Source: Streptococcus bovimastitidis (GTDB lineage: Bacteria > Bacillota > Bacilli > Lactobacillales > Streptococcaceae). Taken from it: a stretch of 64,000 bases of DNA. The notes under the pieces are model-generated. The model worked only from the letters and a program-made list of their open reading frames with translations, did not search any database and was not told where the DNA came from. Within the stretch, counting starts at the first letter, position 1, and every line of letters starts with the position of its first letter. Where the stretch lies: positions 124,001 to 188,000 of the forward strand of contig NZ_LZDD01000002.1 in assembly GCF_001885095.1 (NCBI RefSeq), in the 5' to 3' direction. Below are positions 44,569 through 53,585 of this stretch, in pieces. Both the position numbers and the translations under genes were made by a program.

Positions 44569-45066
44569 CTAGCAAATTCACTTTTAAACATTAGCAAAAC
44601 TTTTTAAATAATCAATTATTTTAAACAAAGAAAACTATCTTTACCTAAACGAATCTTCTTATTTTTGAATATTTTTCATCAAAATATACTGTGTTACCGA
44701 TATGAATTTATCTCACGATCAACAGTGATCTTTCATTTGTAAATAAAGTAGTTTATTATCACCGCCCAACTAAACAGATAATACAATCAAATCATTTTCA
44801 ATATTGTTGAATAGCAGAGAATGCGAGTGAAACGAGCCAAAACGATAATTTACCCCGTAGCAAAAACACCAGAAACTGATAGTTTCTGGTGTTCGGAAAT
44901 CTTAAGAGAGAAATTATCCGGTGGATGATTTCTGCCAGAGCAAAAAAATTATTAAGCGAAGGGGCTTAAGATTTTGTATGGAATTCCAAAGGAATTCGCT
45001 AGCGTCCGAGCTACCTAATTAAAATATCAAAATATTAATTAGATTTTTAATAATTTTTTTGAATGA
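44569..45066. other. Gene-free structured intergenic region after mutY
   Basis: About 0.5 kb without a credible gene. It contains a run of inverted repeats: GATAATTT/AAATTATC arms bracketing the 44865-44893 hairpin, TTAAGC/GCTTAA near 44955-44972, GGAATTCC-type repeats near 44980-45000, and CTAATT/AATTAG near 45014-45042. On the minus strand two of the hairpins are followed by T-runs. This could be a small RNA with its terminator, or the remains of a repeat element; no promoter was clearly identified. Confidence 0.45.
44861..44893 (-). terminator. Strong hairpin with U-tract on the minus strand
   Basis: A 13-bp perfect stem (44865-44877 with 44881-44893), 3-base loop, then TTTTTGC on the minus strand. 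No minus-strand gene ends here; trxA has its own terminator, so an sRNA or read-through transcript is implied. Confidence 0.8.
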
Positions 45067-45107
45067 CATAAGAAAAAAGCTCCTCGAAGGGAGCTTCTTT
45101 TCTTATG
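45067..45107 (-). terminator. Terminator of trxA
   Basis: Long stem centred on AAGCTCC/GGAGCTT (45077-45096) and extended by CATAAGAAAA/TTTTCTTATG, overlapping the last trxA codons. Confidence 0.85.
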
Positions 45108-45417
45108 CTAATTCAGCAATGATAGCTTTGATTTGGTCTTTGGTGTGAACACCAGCCACTTGTTTAACAACTTGTCCGTCTTTTTTGAAAAGAAGAGTTG
45201 GAATTGACATGATACCAAATTCACGCGCAGTGTTTGGATTTTCATCAACGTCCATTTTAAGAATTTTTAATTCATCTTCATCCATTTCTTGAGAAAGTTG
45301 TTCTAAGATTGGTGCTTGCATTAAACATGGACCACACCAAGTTGCCCAAAAGTCTACAAGGACTAATCCTTCTTTAGTTTTTTCAGCAAAAGTTGCATCT
45401 GTAACGATTTGTGTCAT
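45103..45417 (-). CDS. trxA: Thioredoxin
   Basis: A 104-aa cytosolic thioredoxin with the active site WCGPC (Cys28, Cys31), the buried Asp in LVDFWATW and the cis-Pro in SIPTLLF. It reduces disulfides of ribonucleotide reductase, peroxiredoxins and Msr. Downstream of mutS2 but with its own promoter, whose -35 is embedded in a long inverted repeat, so it is probably separately regulated. Confidence 0.97.
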   Translation of the reverse strand: MTQIVTDATFAEKTKEGLVLVDFWATWCGPCLMQAPILEQLSQEMDEDELKILKMDVDENPNTAREFGIMSIPTLLFKKDGQVVKQVAGVHTKDQIKAIIAELA

Positions 45418-45452
45418 AATTTTTTCTCCGTTTCTTTCTAAATCATAAGTTT

Positions 45453-45481
45453 ATTTTAGGGCAAATGTTTGGATAAAGCAA
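45453..45481 (-). promoter_or_regulatory. Promoter of trxA
   Basis: Minus strand TTGCTT (45476-45481), 17-bp spacer, TAAAAT (45453-45458). Confidence 0.65.
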
Positions 45482-45489
45482 ACATCTGC
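45461..45489. promoter_or_regulatory. Inverted repeat over the trxA promoter, candidate operator
   Basis: GCAAATGTTTG (45461-45471) and CAAACATCTGC (45479-45489) pair with one mismatch across 7 bases. It covers the spacer and -35, so it could bind a regulator; no U-tract follows, so it is not a terminator. Confidence 0.5.
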
Positions 45490-45525
45490 TACGGAAAAAG
45501 ATAAACCCCTAAAGGTATCTGTTGT

Positions 45526-47859
45526 CTAACCTAAATTGGCTATGGTACAGCCAGATCCTCCAGCATTTTGAGGAGCATAGCCAAAACTCTTGACATGCTT
45601 GTTGCGACGTAAATATTTGGTAACGGCTTCACGGATAACACCTGTACCGATACCATGAATAATATCAACTTGACTCATATTGTTGACTAAGGCCTGGTCA
45701 ATGAAGGCATCCAATTCCTGCATAGCTTCTTCATAGCGCTTGCCACGCAAATCAAGTCTGGCACGTGGACCAGCACTTGAAGAGCGTTTTACCACACTCA
45801 TGGTTTGTTTCTTAGGTTTTGCTTCTTCTTCTTTGACTTTAACCAATTGGAATTCGTCTTCTTGCAAGGTCATTTTGATCAGGCCAACTTGAGCTTCCCA
45901 CTTATTGCCCTTAACTTGGTTGACTAAGGTTCCTCTTTGGCCGTAGGCAGTTACGATGATATCATCGCCAACTTGTGGCGCCCGTAATTTCTTAGCTTTT
46001 TTAAGGACTTTATTTTTAGATAAATCTGCTGCTGGAACCAATTTCTTCAACTGGCTCTTAGCTTCAATGATTTCATGAGGCTTAATGGCTGCCTTGTCAT
46101 GCAGTTTGGCTAGGATTGATTCGCTTTCCGCAAGAGCAAAATCAATAATTTCTTGGGCTTCTTGACTGGCTTTAGCAATTTCCTTGTCCTTGGCCATGCT
46201 AAATTCATTGTAAAGTTTTTTGACAGCACGGTTGAATTTAAGATTTTCTTGCTCAACTTCTTTGATGTGATCAAGGCGACGCCGACTTTGAAGCGTCTGT
46301 CTTTCAAGCTCTTCTATAATCCGATTGACGTCACTGTCGCCACCTGTCATCTGCTCGGCTTCATTCACAATCGTATCAGACAAACCAAGACGACGGGCAA
46401 TTTCAAAGGCATTTGAGCGCCCAGGCACACCTTGCATGAAGCGGTAGGTCGGTTTCAGGCTCTGACTGTCGAACTCCATGCTGGCATTTTCCACAAACTC
46501 GGTCTCAATTCCGTAGGCCTTGAGCTCAGGATAGTGGGTGGTTGCCATAGTTTTGATTGCAGTCAGGCGCAGTTGCTCCAAAATAGCCATGGCTAGGCTG
46601 GCACCCTCTTGAGGGTCGGTACCGGCACCCAACTCGTCAAAGAGGACTAAACTGTCTTGATCGGCCTGATCCAAGATTTCCACGATGTGGGTCATATGAC
46701 TTGAGAAGGTTGATAGGCTCTGCTCGATCGATTGCTCATCACCGATATCTGCAAAAATATGATTGAACACGGCAATGGTTGATCCTGGATCAGCTAAGAT
46801 TGGTAGGCCTGATTGTCCCATGATTTGGGCTAATCCCAAGGTTTTCAACATGATTGTTTTCCCACCCGTGTTAGGACCAGTTATGACAATAACCGTTAAC
46901 TGGCGCGCAAAATGCAAGTCGTTGGCCACCGGGTCCTTGATAAGCGGATGTCGAACATTCAATAATTTAAGCGATTTATCGGAAGAAATTTTCGGTAGAC
47001 TAGCCTGATGGTCAATCATGTATTGGTATTTGGCTTTGACAAAGTCCAAATGCCCAATCAACCAAGCATTGTTAGCCATAGCCCGACTATGGGGGCGTAA
47101 CATATCTGATAGGGCTCTAAGAATGCGGCTGATTTCATGTCGTTCGTCAGCCTGTAATTGAGTGATTTCTTCATTTAGTTGAACCAAGGCTCTTGGTTCA
47201 ATATAGACGGTATTCCCAGATGCCGAAATATCATGGACTACCCCTGCCACTTTATTCCGATAAGTATTTTTGACGGGTAGGACACTGCGGCCATTCCGGC
47301 TAGCAATTAAGGACTCTGACAGATAGTCACTTTGTTTTTTTAGGATATCTTGTAAGAGCTGTCTCACTTGATTTTCGCTATCCGTCATTTTGTGGCGAAT
47401 TTTTTCTAATTCTGGGCTAGCGAAGCTCTCGACAAATCCGCCATCATTGATAGCTTGCAAGGAACCTTGGAGCTGGGGAAAAGTTTCTATTTTTTCAAAT
47501 AGACGCTTTAAAACAAATAATTCAATATTTTCCAAGTTTTGATAGAAACGACTGACTTCAGCAGAAATCATTAAAAGTCTCTTGATATCAAGCAGTTCTT
47601 GAATACTGAGGTCGGCTTCTAATTCTAAGCGGCGAATGCTCTCTGTCAAATCGTTTAAGCCACCAATACTGAAGTGGTGATTTTCAACAAAGATGGCAGC
47701 CATTTCATCAATTTCACTGAAATAGTCCTGAATTTTCTCTTTTTGTTGACTGGGTTCTAATTGTTGCAACTCTATTTTGGCTTGTGCCGTTTGCAAGTAT
47801 GGCTGGAATTGTTCCTTGACTTTGGCAAACTCGAGCTGCTCTAAAATTCTATTATTCAT
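45526..47859 (-). CDS. mutS2: Endonuclease MutS2
   Basis: A 777-aa MutS2: ABC ATPase core with Walker [35 protein letters not shown], and [11 protein letters not shown]; a central coiled-coil region; and a C-terminal Smr nuclease domain ([30 protein letters not shown]). It suppresses recombination and, in Bacillus, splits collided ribosomes. It has no mismatch-recognition domain, distinguishing it from MutS. A TATAAT ends 7 bases before the ATG with no usable Shine-Dalgarno, suggesting a leaderless transcript. Confidence 0.96.
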   Translation of the reverse strand: MNNRILEQLEFAKVKEQFQPYLQTAQAKIELQQLEPSQQKEKIQDYFSEIDEMAAIFVENHHFSIGGLNDLTESIRRLELEADLSIQELLDIKRLLMISAEVSRFYQNLENIELFVLKRLFEKIETFPQLQGSLQAINDGGFVESFASPELEKIRHKMTDSENQVRQLLQDILKKQSDYLSESLIASRNGRSVLPVKNTYRNKVAGVVHDISASGNTVYIEPRALVQLNEEITQLQADERHEISRILRALSDMLRPHSRAMANNAWLIGHLDFVKAKYQYMIDHQASLPKISSDKSLKLLNVRHPLIKDPVANDLHFARQLTVIVITGPNTGGKTIMLKTLGLAQIMGQSGLPILADPGSTIAVFNHIFADIGDEQSIEQSLSTFSSHMTHIVEILDQADQDSLVLFDELGAGTDPQEGASLAMAILEQLRLTAIKTMATTHYPELKAYGIETEFVENASMEFDSQSLKPTYRFMQGVPGRSNAFEIARRLGLSDTIVNEAEQMTGGDSDVNRIIEELERQTLQSRRRLDHIKEVEQENLKFNRAVKKLYNEFSMAKDKEIAKASQEAQEIIDFALAESESILAKLHDKAAIKPHEIIEAKSQLKKLVPAADLSKNKVLKKAKKLRAPQVGDDIIVTAYGQRGTLVNQVKGNKWEAQVGLIKMTLQEDEFQLVKVKEEEAKPKKQTMSVVKRSSSAGPRARLDLRGKRYEEAMQELDAFIDQALVNNMSQVDIIHGIGTGVIREAVTKYLRRNKHVKSFGYAPQNAGGSGCTIANLG

Positions 47860-47866
47860 GTTTATT

Positions 47867-47872
47867 ATTATA
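47867..47872 (-). promoter_or_regulatory. -10 element of mutS2
   Basis: TATAAT on the minus strand, 7 bases before the ATG at 47859; the -35 is weak (GAACCA). The only GAGG overlaps this -10 and is 13 bases from the ATG. Confidence 0.5.
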
Positions 47873-47899
47873 CCTCAAATAGATGTTTCTGGTTCTATG

Positions 47900-47930
47900 A
47901 AAAAAGACCAGAAATGCACCTTCTGATCTT
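47900..47930 (-). terminator. Terminator of zapA-cvpA
   Basis: A 10-bp stem with one G-U (47904-47913 with 47921-47930), then TTTTTTC on the minus strand; the upstream arm includes the cvpA stop codon. Confidence 0.75.
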
Positions 47931-48474
47931 AAATAACTTGGTCAATCCACAGATAGTGAATCAAGGATGTCATTGGTGGGCAGTGGGCTACCAGTACATT
48001 AACTAGAAAATGATGAGATAGTTGTTCCTGAACTGCTGGCATTGGTATAGTTGCTAGAACCGAAAAAATCATGGAAAAGACCATCATTCCTACAAAAACA
48101 GCTAAGACACCACTAATGATTTGATATTTGATATCTGTAAAATAGTCGGTAGGAAAGAAATGAACAAATACCCCAATCAAGCGAACAATACCGTAGACCA
48201 ATAAAAAAATAGCAATAAAAGCAATACCGGCATAATAGACCTTACCTAACTCAAAAACGTTGACGTCTTTGAAGAAAGCCATTTTAGTGCCTTCAATGGG
48301 ATTAGAGTAGGGTACCCAAAGGGCGATTTTTTGAGCCAAGCTTTGGTAGTGATTTTTGGCTACAAAAAGCGAAACTAGCGCACCAATAAAATAAAAGGAC
48401 TGTAAAAGAATACCTCTACTATAGCCAATATAAAAGAGCCAGAGTAGAATCAGAAAAATGAGTAAGGAAACCAT
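47929..48474 (-). CDS. CvpA family membrane protein
   Basis: A 181-aa CvpA-like protein with four hydrophobic segments (about 2-15, 18-40, 78-103 and 120-145). The family is named for colicin V production but acts more generally at the envelope; its molecular role is unknown. It is 2 bases after zapA, so co-transcribed, in the usual firmicute zapA-cvpA-mutS2 order. Start ATG 48474 has a weak ribosome site (AATAATTATGG region), consistent with coupling to zapA. Confidence 0.88.
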   Translation of the reverse strand: MVSLLIFLILLWLFYIGYSRGILLQSFYFIGALVSLFVAKNHYQSLAQKIALWVPYSNPIEGTKMAFFKDVNVFELGKVYYAGIAFIAIFLLVYGIVRLIGVFVHFFPTDYFTDIKYQIISGVLAVFVGMMVFSMIFSVLATIPMPAVQEQLSHHFLVNVLVAHCPPMTSLIHYLWIDQVI

Positions 48475-48476
48475 AA

Positions 48477-48785
48477 TTATTCCTCATTCATTCCAGCAAG
48501 ATTAGCCTTTTCTTGAATACCAACTACTGTTTTCTGACGTAATTCACTGATTTCTTTTTCTAATTTTTCTACTTCGATTTCACGACTTAATTGTGTTGAT
48601 AATGAATTGATTGCCATCAAAATAGCGACTGTTTCATTATCAGCCTCTGGTAATCGCGCCTTTATGGCATTATATTTTTCTCTTGCTACATGCTCAACTT
48701 CTTCCATAAAGAGATTATCTTTGTCAGTTGTTAAGGTTAAATTTTTTTCACCAAAGGTAAATTTAAAACGATTATTACTTTTCAT
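48477..48785 (-). CDS. zapA: Cell division protein ZapA
   Basis: A 102-aa FtsZ-ring bundling factor: N-terminal RFKFTFGEKNLTLTTDKD beta region and a long C-terminal helix/coiled coil (LSREIEVEKLEKEISELRQK). Start at 48785 follows GAGGTGTACCT; an in-frame upstream ATG at 48806 would place the ribosome site inside the gene. First gene of zapA-cvpA, divergent from rnhC. Confidence 0.92.
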   Translation of the reverse strand: MKSNNRFKFTFGEKNLTLTTDKDNLFMEEVEHVAREKYNAIKARLPEADNETVAILMAINSLSTQLSREIEVEKLEKEISELRQKTVVGIQEKANLAGMNEE

Positions 48786-48804
48786 AGGTACACCTCTTTT
48801 TAGC

Positions 48805-48833
48805 ATTATACCGCATTTTCAGCCATTCGTAAA
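48805..48833 (-). promoter_or_regulatory. Promoter of zapA-cvpA
   Basis: Minus strand TTTACG (48828-48833), 17-bp spacer, TATAAT (48805-48810). Confidence 0.7.
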
Positions 48834-48889
48834 ATAACAACATTTGAAAGAAAGTAGTATTTGATTTCGCATTGACCTCTTTTTTATGA

Positions 48890-48895
48890 TAAAAT
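48890..48895 (+). promoter_or_regulatory. Extended -10 element of rnhC
   Basis: TGATAAAAT: extended -10, 7 bases before the ATG at 48903. No Shine-Dalgarno lies between them. Confidence 0.55.
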
Positions 48896-48902
48896 ATTTG
48901 CT

Positions 48903-49805
48903 ATGGAAACTATTGTTGTAAAACTGCAAAATAAAGACATTAATAAGGTCACTCAGCAGTTAAAAGCCTATCAAATCAGCAATCCTAGTCAGTATGTTAC
49001 CCTAGCTGCTAAGTATAAGTCAGTCACCTGCCTGTTATACAGTTCTGGAAAACTTGTCTTACAAGGAAATCAGGCTCAAGAGGTGGCTCAAGAGCTTGGT
49101 CTGAAAATAGACCTACCAAGTCAGGAAATGACTTCTAAAAACCAAAATCTGCCTCTTATCGGTACTGATGAGGTTGGTAATGGTTCTTACTTTGGCGGTC
49201 TTGCTATTGTCGCATCATTTGTCCAGCCAAAAGACCATGCTTTTTTAAAAGAATTGGGTGTTGATGATTCCAAAACGCTTAATGATGCTAAAATAAGGTT
49301 GATAGCTCCAATCTTAATGGAAAAAATAAAGCATAAAGCCTTGTTACTATCACCTCAAAAATACAATCAAATGGTTGGTCCTGATAAGCCTTATAACGCA
49401 GTTTCGGTAAAAGTTGCCCTTCATAATCAGGCTATTTTCCTCTTATTAAAAGAGGGCGTGAAAGCTGAAAAAATTATTATCGATGCCTTTACGACTTCTG
49501 GAAATTATCAAAAGCACTTAAAAAAGGAAAAGAATCATTTTCAAAATCCAGTGACTTTGATTGAAAAAGCCGAAGGACAATTCTTGGCGGTTGCTGTTTC
49601 TTCCATCATTGCTCGCAATCTCTTCTTAGAAAATCTCGATCTACTCAGTCAAGAATTAGGTTACAAATTGCCTAGTGGGGCAGGTCAGGCTTCTGATAAG
49701 GTTGCTAGTCAATTACTAAAAGCCTATGGCATGAAGGCTTTAGAATATAGTGCCAAATTACATTTCGCAAACACTCAAAAAGCAATCGCTTTGAGTCATA
49801 AATAA
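48903..49805 (+). CDS. rnhC: Ribonuclease HIII
   Basis: A 300-aa RNase H type 2-fold enzyme degrading RNA in RNA-DNA hybrids. An N-terminal TBP-like substrate-binding domain (about 1-85) precedes the catalytic domain, with [15 protein letters not shown], the second acidic motif VDDSKTL, and the Asp in IIDAFTTSG. Length and N-terminal domain distinguish it from RnhB. No ribosome site is visible and the -10 is 7 bases upstream: candidate leaderless gene. lepB follows after 11 bases and probably shares its transcript. Confidence 0.95.
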   Translation: METIVVKLQNKDINKVTQQLKAYQISNPSQYVTLAAKYKSVTCLLYSSGKLVLQGNQAQEVAQELGLKIDLPSQEMTSKNQNLPLIGTDEVGNGSYFGGLAIVASFVQPKDHAFLKELGVDDSKTLNDAKIRLIAPILMEKIKHKALLLSPQKYNQMVGPDKPYNAVSVKVALHNQAIFLLLKEGVKAEKIIIDAFTTSGNYQKHLKKEKNHFQNPVTLIEKAEGQFLAVAVSSIIARNLFLENLDLLSQELGYKLPSGAGQASDKVASQLLKAYGMKALEYSAKLHFANTQKAIALSHK

Positions 49806-49816
49806 AAAGGAGTATT

Positions 49817-50410
49817 ATGAAAAACCTAATCAAAGAATGGGGTCTCTTCACCCTCTTCATCTTAGTCTTTGGCATCTCACGTTTATTCTTTTGGCAACCC
49901 GTTAGAGTTGATGGCCATTCAATGGATCCAACTCTTGCCCACAATGAACGCCTTATTGTCTTAAATCATACCAAGATTGATCGTTTTGATATGATTGTCG
50001 CAAAAGAAGAAGAAAATGGTCAGGTAAAAGAAATCGTTAAACGTGTCATTGGTTTGCCTGGTGATACTATTTCATACAAAAACGATACTCTTTACGTTAA
50101 CGGTAAAAAGAAAAAGGAACCTTACTTGAAAGAATACTTAGCTGCTTTTAAAGAGGATAAACTCAACAAAACCTATTCTTACAACCCCCTCTTTCAAGAG
50201 CTAGCAAAAAATGCTAATGCCTTTACTATTGATAGTTCAGGTCAAACAGAATTTACAGTCAAGATCCCTCAAGGCCAATACTTCTTATTAGGAGATGACC
50301 GTATTGTCTCTCGCGACAGTCGTGAAGTCGGAACTTTCAAAAAAGAAGCTTTTATCGGAGAAGTGAAATTCCGTTATTGGCCATTAAATCAAGTTAATTT
50401 ATTCAACTAA
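49817..50410 (+). CDS. lepB: Signal peptidase I
   Basis: A 197-aa type I leader peptidase with one N-terminal membrane segment (about 8-26, GLFTLFILVFGISRLFFW) and an extracytoplasmic Ser/Lys catalytic domain: Ser in DGHSMDPTL, Lys in VKRVIGLPGD, and box E GDDRIVSRDSR. RBS AAGGAG. Directly downstream of rnhC. Substrates would be Sec-exported preproteins. Confidence 0.96.
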   Translation: MKNLIKEWGLFTLFILVFGISRLFFWQPVRVDGHSMDPTLAHNERLIVLNHTKIDRFDMIVAKEEENGQVKEIVKRVIGLPGDTISYKNDTLYVNGKKKKEPYLKEYLAAFKEDKLNKTYSYNPLFQELAKNANAFTIDSSGQTEFTVKIPQGQYFLLGDDRIVSRDSREVGTFKKEAFIGEVKFRYWPLNQVNLFN

Positions 50411-50416
50411 AAATAT

Positions 50417-50436
50417 CCTGCCCCTGGCAGGTTTTC
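50417..50436 (+). terminator. Short terminator of rnhC-lepB
   Basis: CCTGCC (50417-50422) pairs with GGCAGG (50426-50431), then TTTTC. The stem is short, so read-through to recD2 is likely. Confidence 0.6.
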
Positions 50437-50463
50437 TATTATCTGCTTTAGAAAGGCTCCCAC

Positions 50464-52956
50464 ATGGAATATTTTTTCTCAGGAACCATTGATCGGATTA
50501 TTTTCGAAAATGCCAGCAACTTTTTTAAAATCCTTTTGCTTGAAGTCGAAGATACTGACAGTGATTTTGATGACTTTGAAATCATTGTGACCGGTACTAT
50601 GGCTGATGTCATGGAGGGGGAGGATTACACCTTCTGGGGCCAACTGACCCAACACCCCAAATACGGTCAACAGTTGAAATTGAGTCGCTACCAAAAAGCT
50701 AAACCCACTAAATCCGGCCTGGTTAAATACTTTGCAAGTGATCACTTTAAAGGAATTGGTAAAAAAACAGCCGAGAAAATTGTTAGCCTTTATGGTGACA
50801 ATACCATCGACAAAATCCTTGACGACCCTAGCCAGTTAGAAACGATTACTGGCCTCTCAAAATCTAATCGTGAAGCCTTTGTTAACACCTTAAAACTCAA
50901 CTATGGTACCGAACTGATTATCGCCGGCCTTGTCGAACTGGGTATCTCCAACCACTTTGCCTTCCAGATTTACGACGCTTATAAAGAAGAAGCTCTCGAG
51001 AGGGTCAAAAGTAATCCTTATCAATTGGTGGAAGATATCCAGGGAATAGGTTTCAAACTGGCTGACAATCTGGCAGCAGAAATCGGGATTGAAAGTGACG
51101 CTCCGGAACGTTACCGGGCAGCACTATTGCATAGTCTCCTGCAAGAATCCATTAGCCAAGGGGATACCTATATAGAAGCTCGTGATTTATTAGAAGCTGC
51201 TATTACTCTCTTAGAAGAAGCCCGACAAATCGAATGCGACCCAGCCGATGTTGCTAGGGAATTAACTCAGTTAATTGACGACCAAAAAGTCTATAATGTT
51301 GATACCAAAATCTTCGATAGTAGTCTTTATCAAGCTGAGGGAGGTATCCAAAAAAATCTTGACCGTATACTCGATATGCCTCTAGAAGAGAGCATAGAGG
51401 AGAGCCAGATTAGCCAAAGCATTGAGCAAATTGAAGAAGATTTAAATATCCAGTACGACCAAGTCCAAAAGGAAGCTATTCGGAAAGCATTACAAAGTAA
51501 GGTCTTTATTTTAACGGGTGGACCTGGTACCGGAAAAACAACTGTTATCAAAGGAATCTTACAGGCTTATGCTAGCCTTCATGATATCGACCTTTACAAA
51601 AAAGACCTACCCATCATCCTAGCTGCCCCAACAGGTCGGGCGGCACGCCGCATGAATGAATTGACTGGCCTTCCTAGTGCTACCATTCACCGTCATTTAG
51701 GTCTAAATGGAGATAATGATTATCAAGCAATTGAGGACTACTTAGACTGCGACCTGATCATTATCGATGAATTCTCCATGGTCGATACTTGGTTGGCCAA
51801 TCAATTGCTTTCATCGATTTCTTCTAGAACCCAAGTCATTATTGTGGGAGATAGCGACCAATTGCCTTCAGTCGGCCCAGGTCAAGTCCTTGCCGACTTG
51901 CTCAAAGTCCCTCAAGTCCCACAAATTGCGCTTCGCAAAATTTTCCGCCAATCACAAGATTCTACCATAGTGGACCTAGCCAATCAGATGCGCCAGGGCT
52001 ACTTGCCGGCTGACTTTAAGGAGAAAAAGGCTGACCGTTCCTACTTCGATGCTTTACCACAACATATTCCGACCATGGTGACCAAGATTGTGGCAGCAGC
52101 TATTAAAAGCGGCATTGATCAGGATGAGATTCAAATTTTAGCACCAATGTATAAGGGGCAGGCTGGGATTAATAACCTCAACCAACTGATGCAAGAACTG
52201 CTCAACCCTTTAGATGGGAAGACGGAATTTTTCTTTAATGATACGCATTTTCGGATTGGGGATAAAATTCTACATCTGGTTAATGATGCGCAATTGAATG
52301 TCTTCAATGGGGATATTGGCTACATTACAGACCTGATACCGGCAAAATACACGGAGTCCAAACAAGATGAAATCGTCATGTCTTTTGAGGGCAGCGAAGT
52401 AAGCTACCCCCGTAATGAATGGCTCAAGATAACCTTGGCTTACGCCATGAGTATTCACAAATCGCAGGGCAGTGAATTCCAGGTTGTTATTCTCCCCATT
52501 ACCCGCCAGTCGGGTCGTCTCCTTCAACGCAATCTCATTTATACGGCGGTGACCCGCTCTAAGAGTAAGTTGATTATGCTAGGGGAATACAGCGCCTTTG
52601 ATTATGCCATCAAAAATGAGGGTGATAAACGACAAACCTATTTGGTGCAGCGCTTTGGGTTAACAAGTGAAAGTGAAGTAGACACTCTTTCTGCTGAAAA
52701 ATCGGTGGACAGCTCGGCCATTCTCCCCGAAAAGGAAAAAGAGACAAAGAGGTCGGTCAAGCCAAGTGAGCAAGCTCCAAGTAAAAGAGCTGATGCCAGC
52801 GAAAAAGAGGGACTTCCACAAGGCGAAAATGAAAAAGTTGATATTGAACAGGTTCCTGAAGCTGGTTTTCGTTTGACTAGTGAGAATTTACTGACTATCG
52901 ACCCGATGATTGGCCTAACAGAGGAAGATATTCTCATTTTTTTTCAAAAAAACTAA
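50464..52956 (+). CDS. recD2: RecD2-like ATP-dependent 5'-3' DNA helicase
   Basis: An 830-aa SF1B helicase of the RecD2/YrrC type. The N-terminal region carries tandem HhH motifs (FKGIGKKTAEKIV and IQGIGFKLADNLA); the helicase core has Walker A TGGPGTGKTTVIKG, Walker B IIDEFSMVD and the late motif YAMSIHKSQGSEF. The C-terminal 100 residues are charged and low-complexity. It lacks RecBC partners nearby, as is normal for RecD2. Ribosome site is weak (AAAGGCTC). Confidence 0.93.
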   Translation: MEYFFSGTIDRIIFENASNFFKILLLEVEDTDSDFDDFEIIVTGTMADVMEGEDYTFWGQLTQHPKYGQQLKLSRYQKAKPTKSGLVKYFASDHFKGIGKKTAEKIVSLYGDNTIDKILDDPSQLETITGLSKSNREAFVNTLKLNYGTELIIAGLVELGISNHFAFQIYDAYKEEALERVKSNPYQLVEDIQGIGFKLADNLAAEIGIESDAPERYRAALLHSLLQESISQGDTYIEARDLLEAAITLLEEARQIECDPADVARELTQLIDDQKVYNVDTKIFDSSLYQAEGGIQKNLDRILDMPLEESIEESQISQSIEQIEEDLNIQYDQVQKEAIRKALQSKVFILTGGPGTGKTTVIKGILQAYASLHDIDLYKKDLPIILAAPTGRAARRMNELTGLPSATIHRHLGLNGDNDYQAIEDYLDCDLIIIDEFSMVDTWLANQLLSSISSRTQVIIVGDSDQLPSVGPGQVLADLLKVPQVPQIALRKIFRQSQDSTIVDLANQMRQGYLPADFKEKKADRSYFDALPQHIPTMVTKIVAAAIKSGIDQDEIQILAPMYKGQAGINNLNQLMQELLNPLDGKTEFFFNDTHFRIGDKILHLVNDAQLNVFNGDIGYITDLIPAKYTESKQDEIVMSFEGSEVSYPRNEWLKITLAYAMSIHKSQGSEFQVVILPITRQSGRLLQRNLIYTAVTRSKSKLIMLGEYSAFDYAIKNEGDKRQTYLVQRFGLTSESEVDTLSAEKSVDSSAILPEKEKETKRSVKPSEQAPSKRADASEKEGLPQGENEKVDIEQVPEAGFRLTSENLLTIDPMIGLTEEDILIFFQKN

Positions 52957-52987
52957 ATAAACCTATCATTTTCTAGTAGATGTGTGT

Positions 52988-52993
52988 TATAAT
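52988..52993 (+). promoter_or_regulatory. -10 element for the small membrane protein gene
   Basis: TATAAT 35 bases before the ATG at 53028; no convincing -35. Confidence 0.4.
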
Positions 52994-53027
52994 TGTATTA
53001 TTAAAAACATACAAAGCGAGGTTGCTT

Positions 53028-53513
53028 ATGATTTCATATGAAAAAGTGCGTCAATCACTTAAAACATCAAATATTGTCATTATTGTCCTTAATAGTCTTT
53101 TGACTATTGTATCAGCTTTTGGACTTGTTTCTTTATTATTAATTGTCAATAATAAAGAAGTGATGGACCAACTAGGATCTGAACAAAGGGCTGTCATGCA
53201 AGAAGCTGTGACGCCATTCTCGCTTTTTATTTCTACTGTTGGTCTTGCCTTGATGATTGCTATCATCGTCTTAACAGTTATGAACCAATCAAAAATCAAA
53301 AAAGCGCTGGAAGTTTCATATATGCCTTACTACTTAGGTTTTGCCTTGTCACTTCTTAATATTATCTCAACATTGTTAACGACACCTTCAATTATTGGTG
53401 CTATTATTCAATTACTTTTATTAACTTTATACTTTTTCGCTTATCAAAAAGCTAGAACTTTAAACAATAAAGACCAAGATTTAGAACAAGAAGACGATCA
53501 AACAATTGAATAG
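53028..53513 (+). CDS. Small integral membrane protein of unknown function
   Basis: A 161-aa protein starting MISYEKVRQSLKTSN behind GCGAGG. Hydrophobic segments are near residues 17-40, 62-85, 97-115 and 120-140, with a short acidic/Gln-rich tail (DQDLEQEDDQTIE). I do not recognise a named family. It lies between recD2 and the convergent dinB, with its own -10 and a bidirectional terminator. Confidence 0.75.
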   Translation: MISYEKVRQSLKTSNIVIIVLNSLLTIVSAFGLVSLLLIVNNKEVMDQLGSEQRAVMQEAVTPFSLFISTVGLALMIAIIVLTVMNQSKIKKALEVSYMPYYLGFALSLLNIISTLLTTPSIIGAIIQLLLLTLYFFAYQKARTLNNKDQDLEQEDDQTIE

Positions 53514-53547
53514 TTTGCTTCTTTATTAAGGTAAGGATTTTAACACA

Positions 53548-53585
53548 AAAAGGCATGAGTCAGTCGACTCATGCCTTTTAAAAAT
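53548..53585. terminator. Bidirectional terminator between the membrane protein and dinB
   Basis: A 14-bp perfect stem (53548-53561 with 53566-53579) starting with A4 and ending with T4; the dinB stop codon (53578-53580) is partly inside the stem. Confidence 0.88.

Noticed and set aside
44821..45010. Structured gap as tmRNA, RNase P RNA, 6S RNA or SRP RNA
   Set aside because: None of the invariant sequence elements of these RNAs was found and the size is too small for tmRNA or RNase P RNA.
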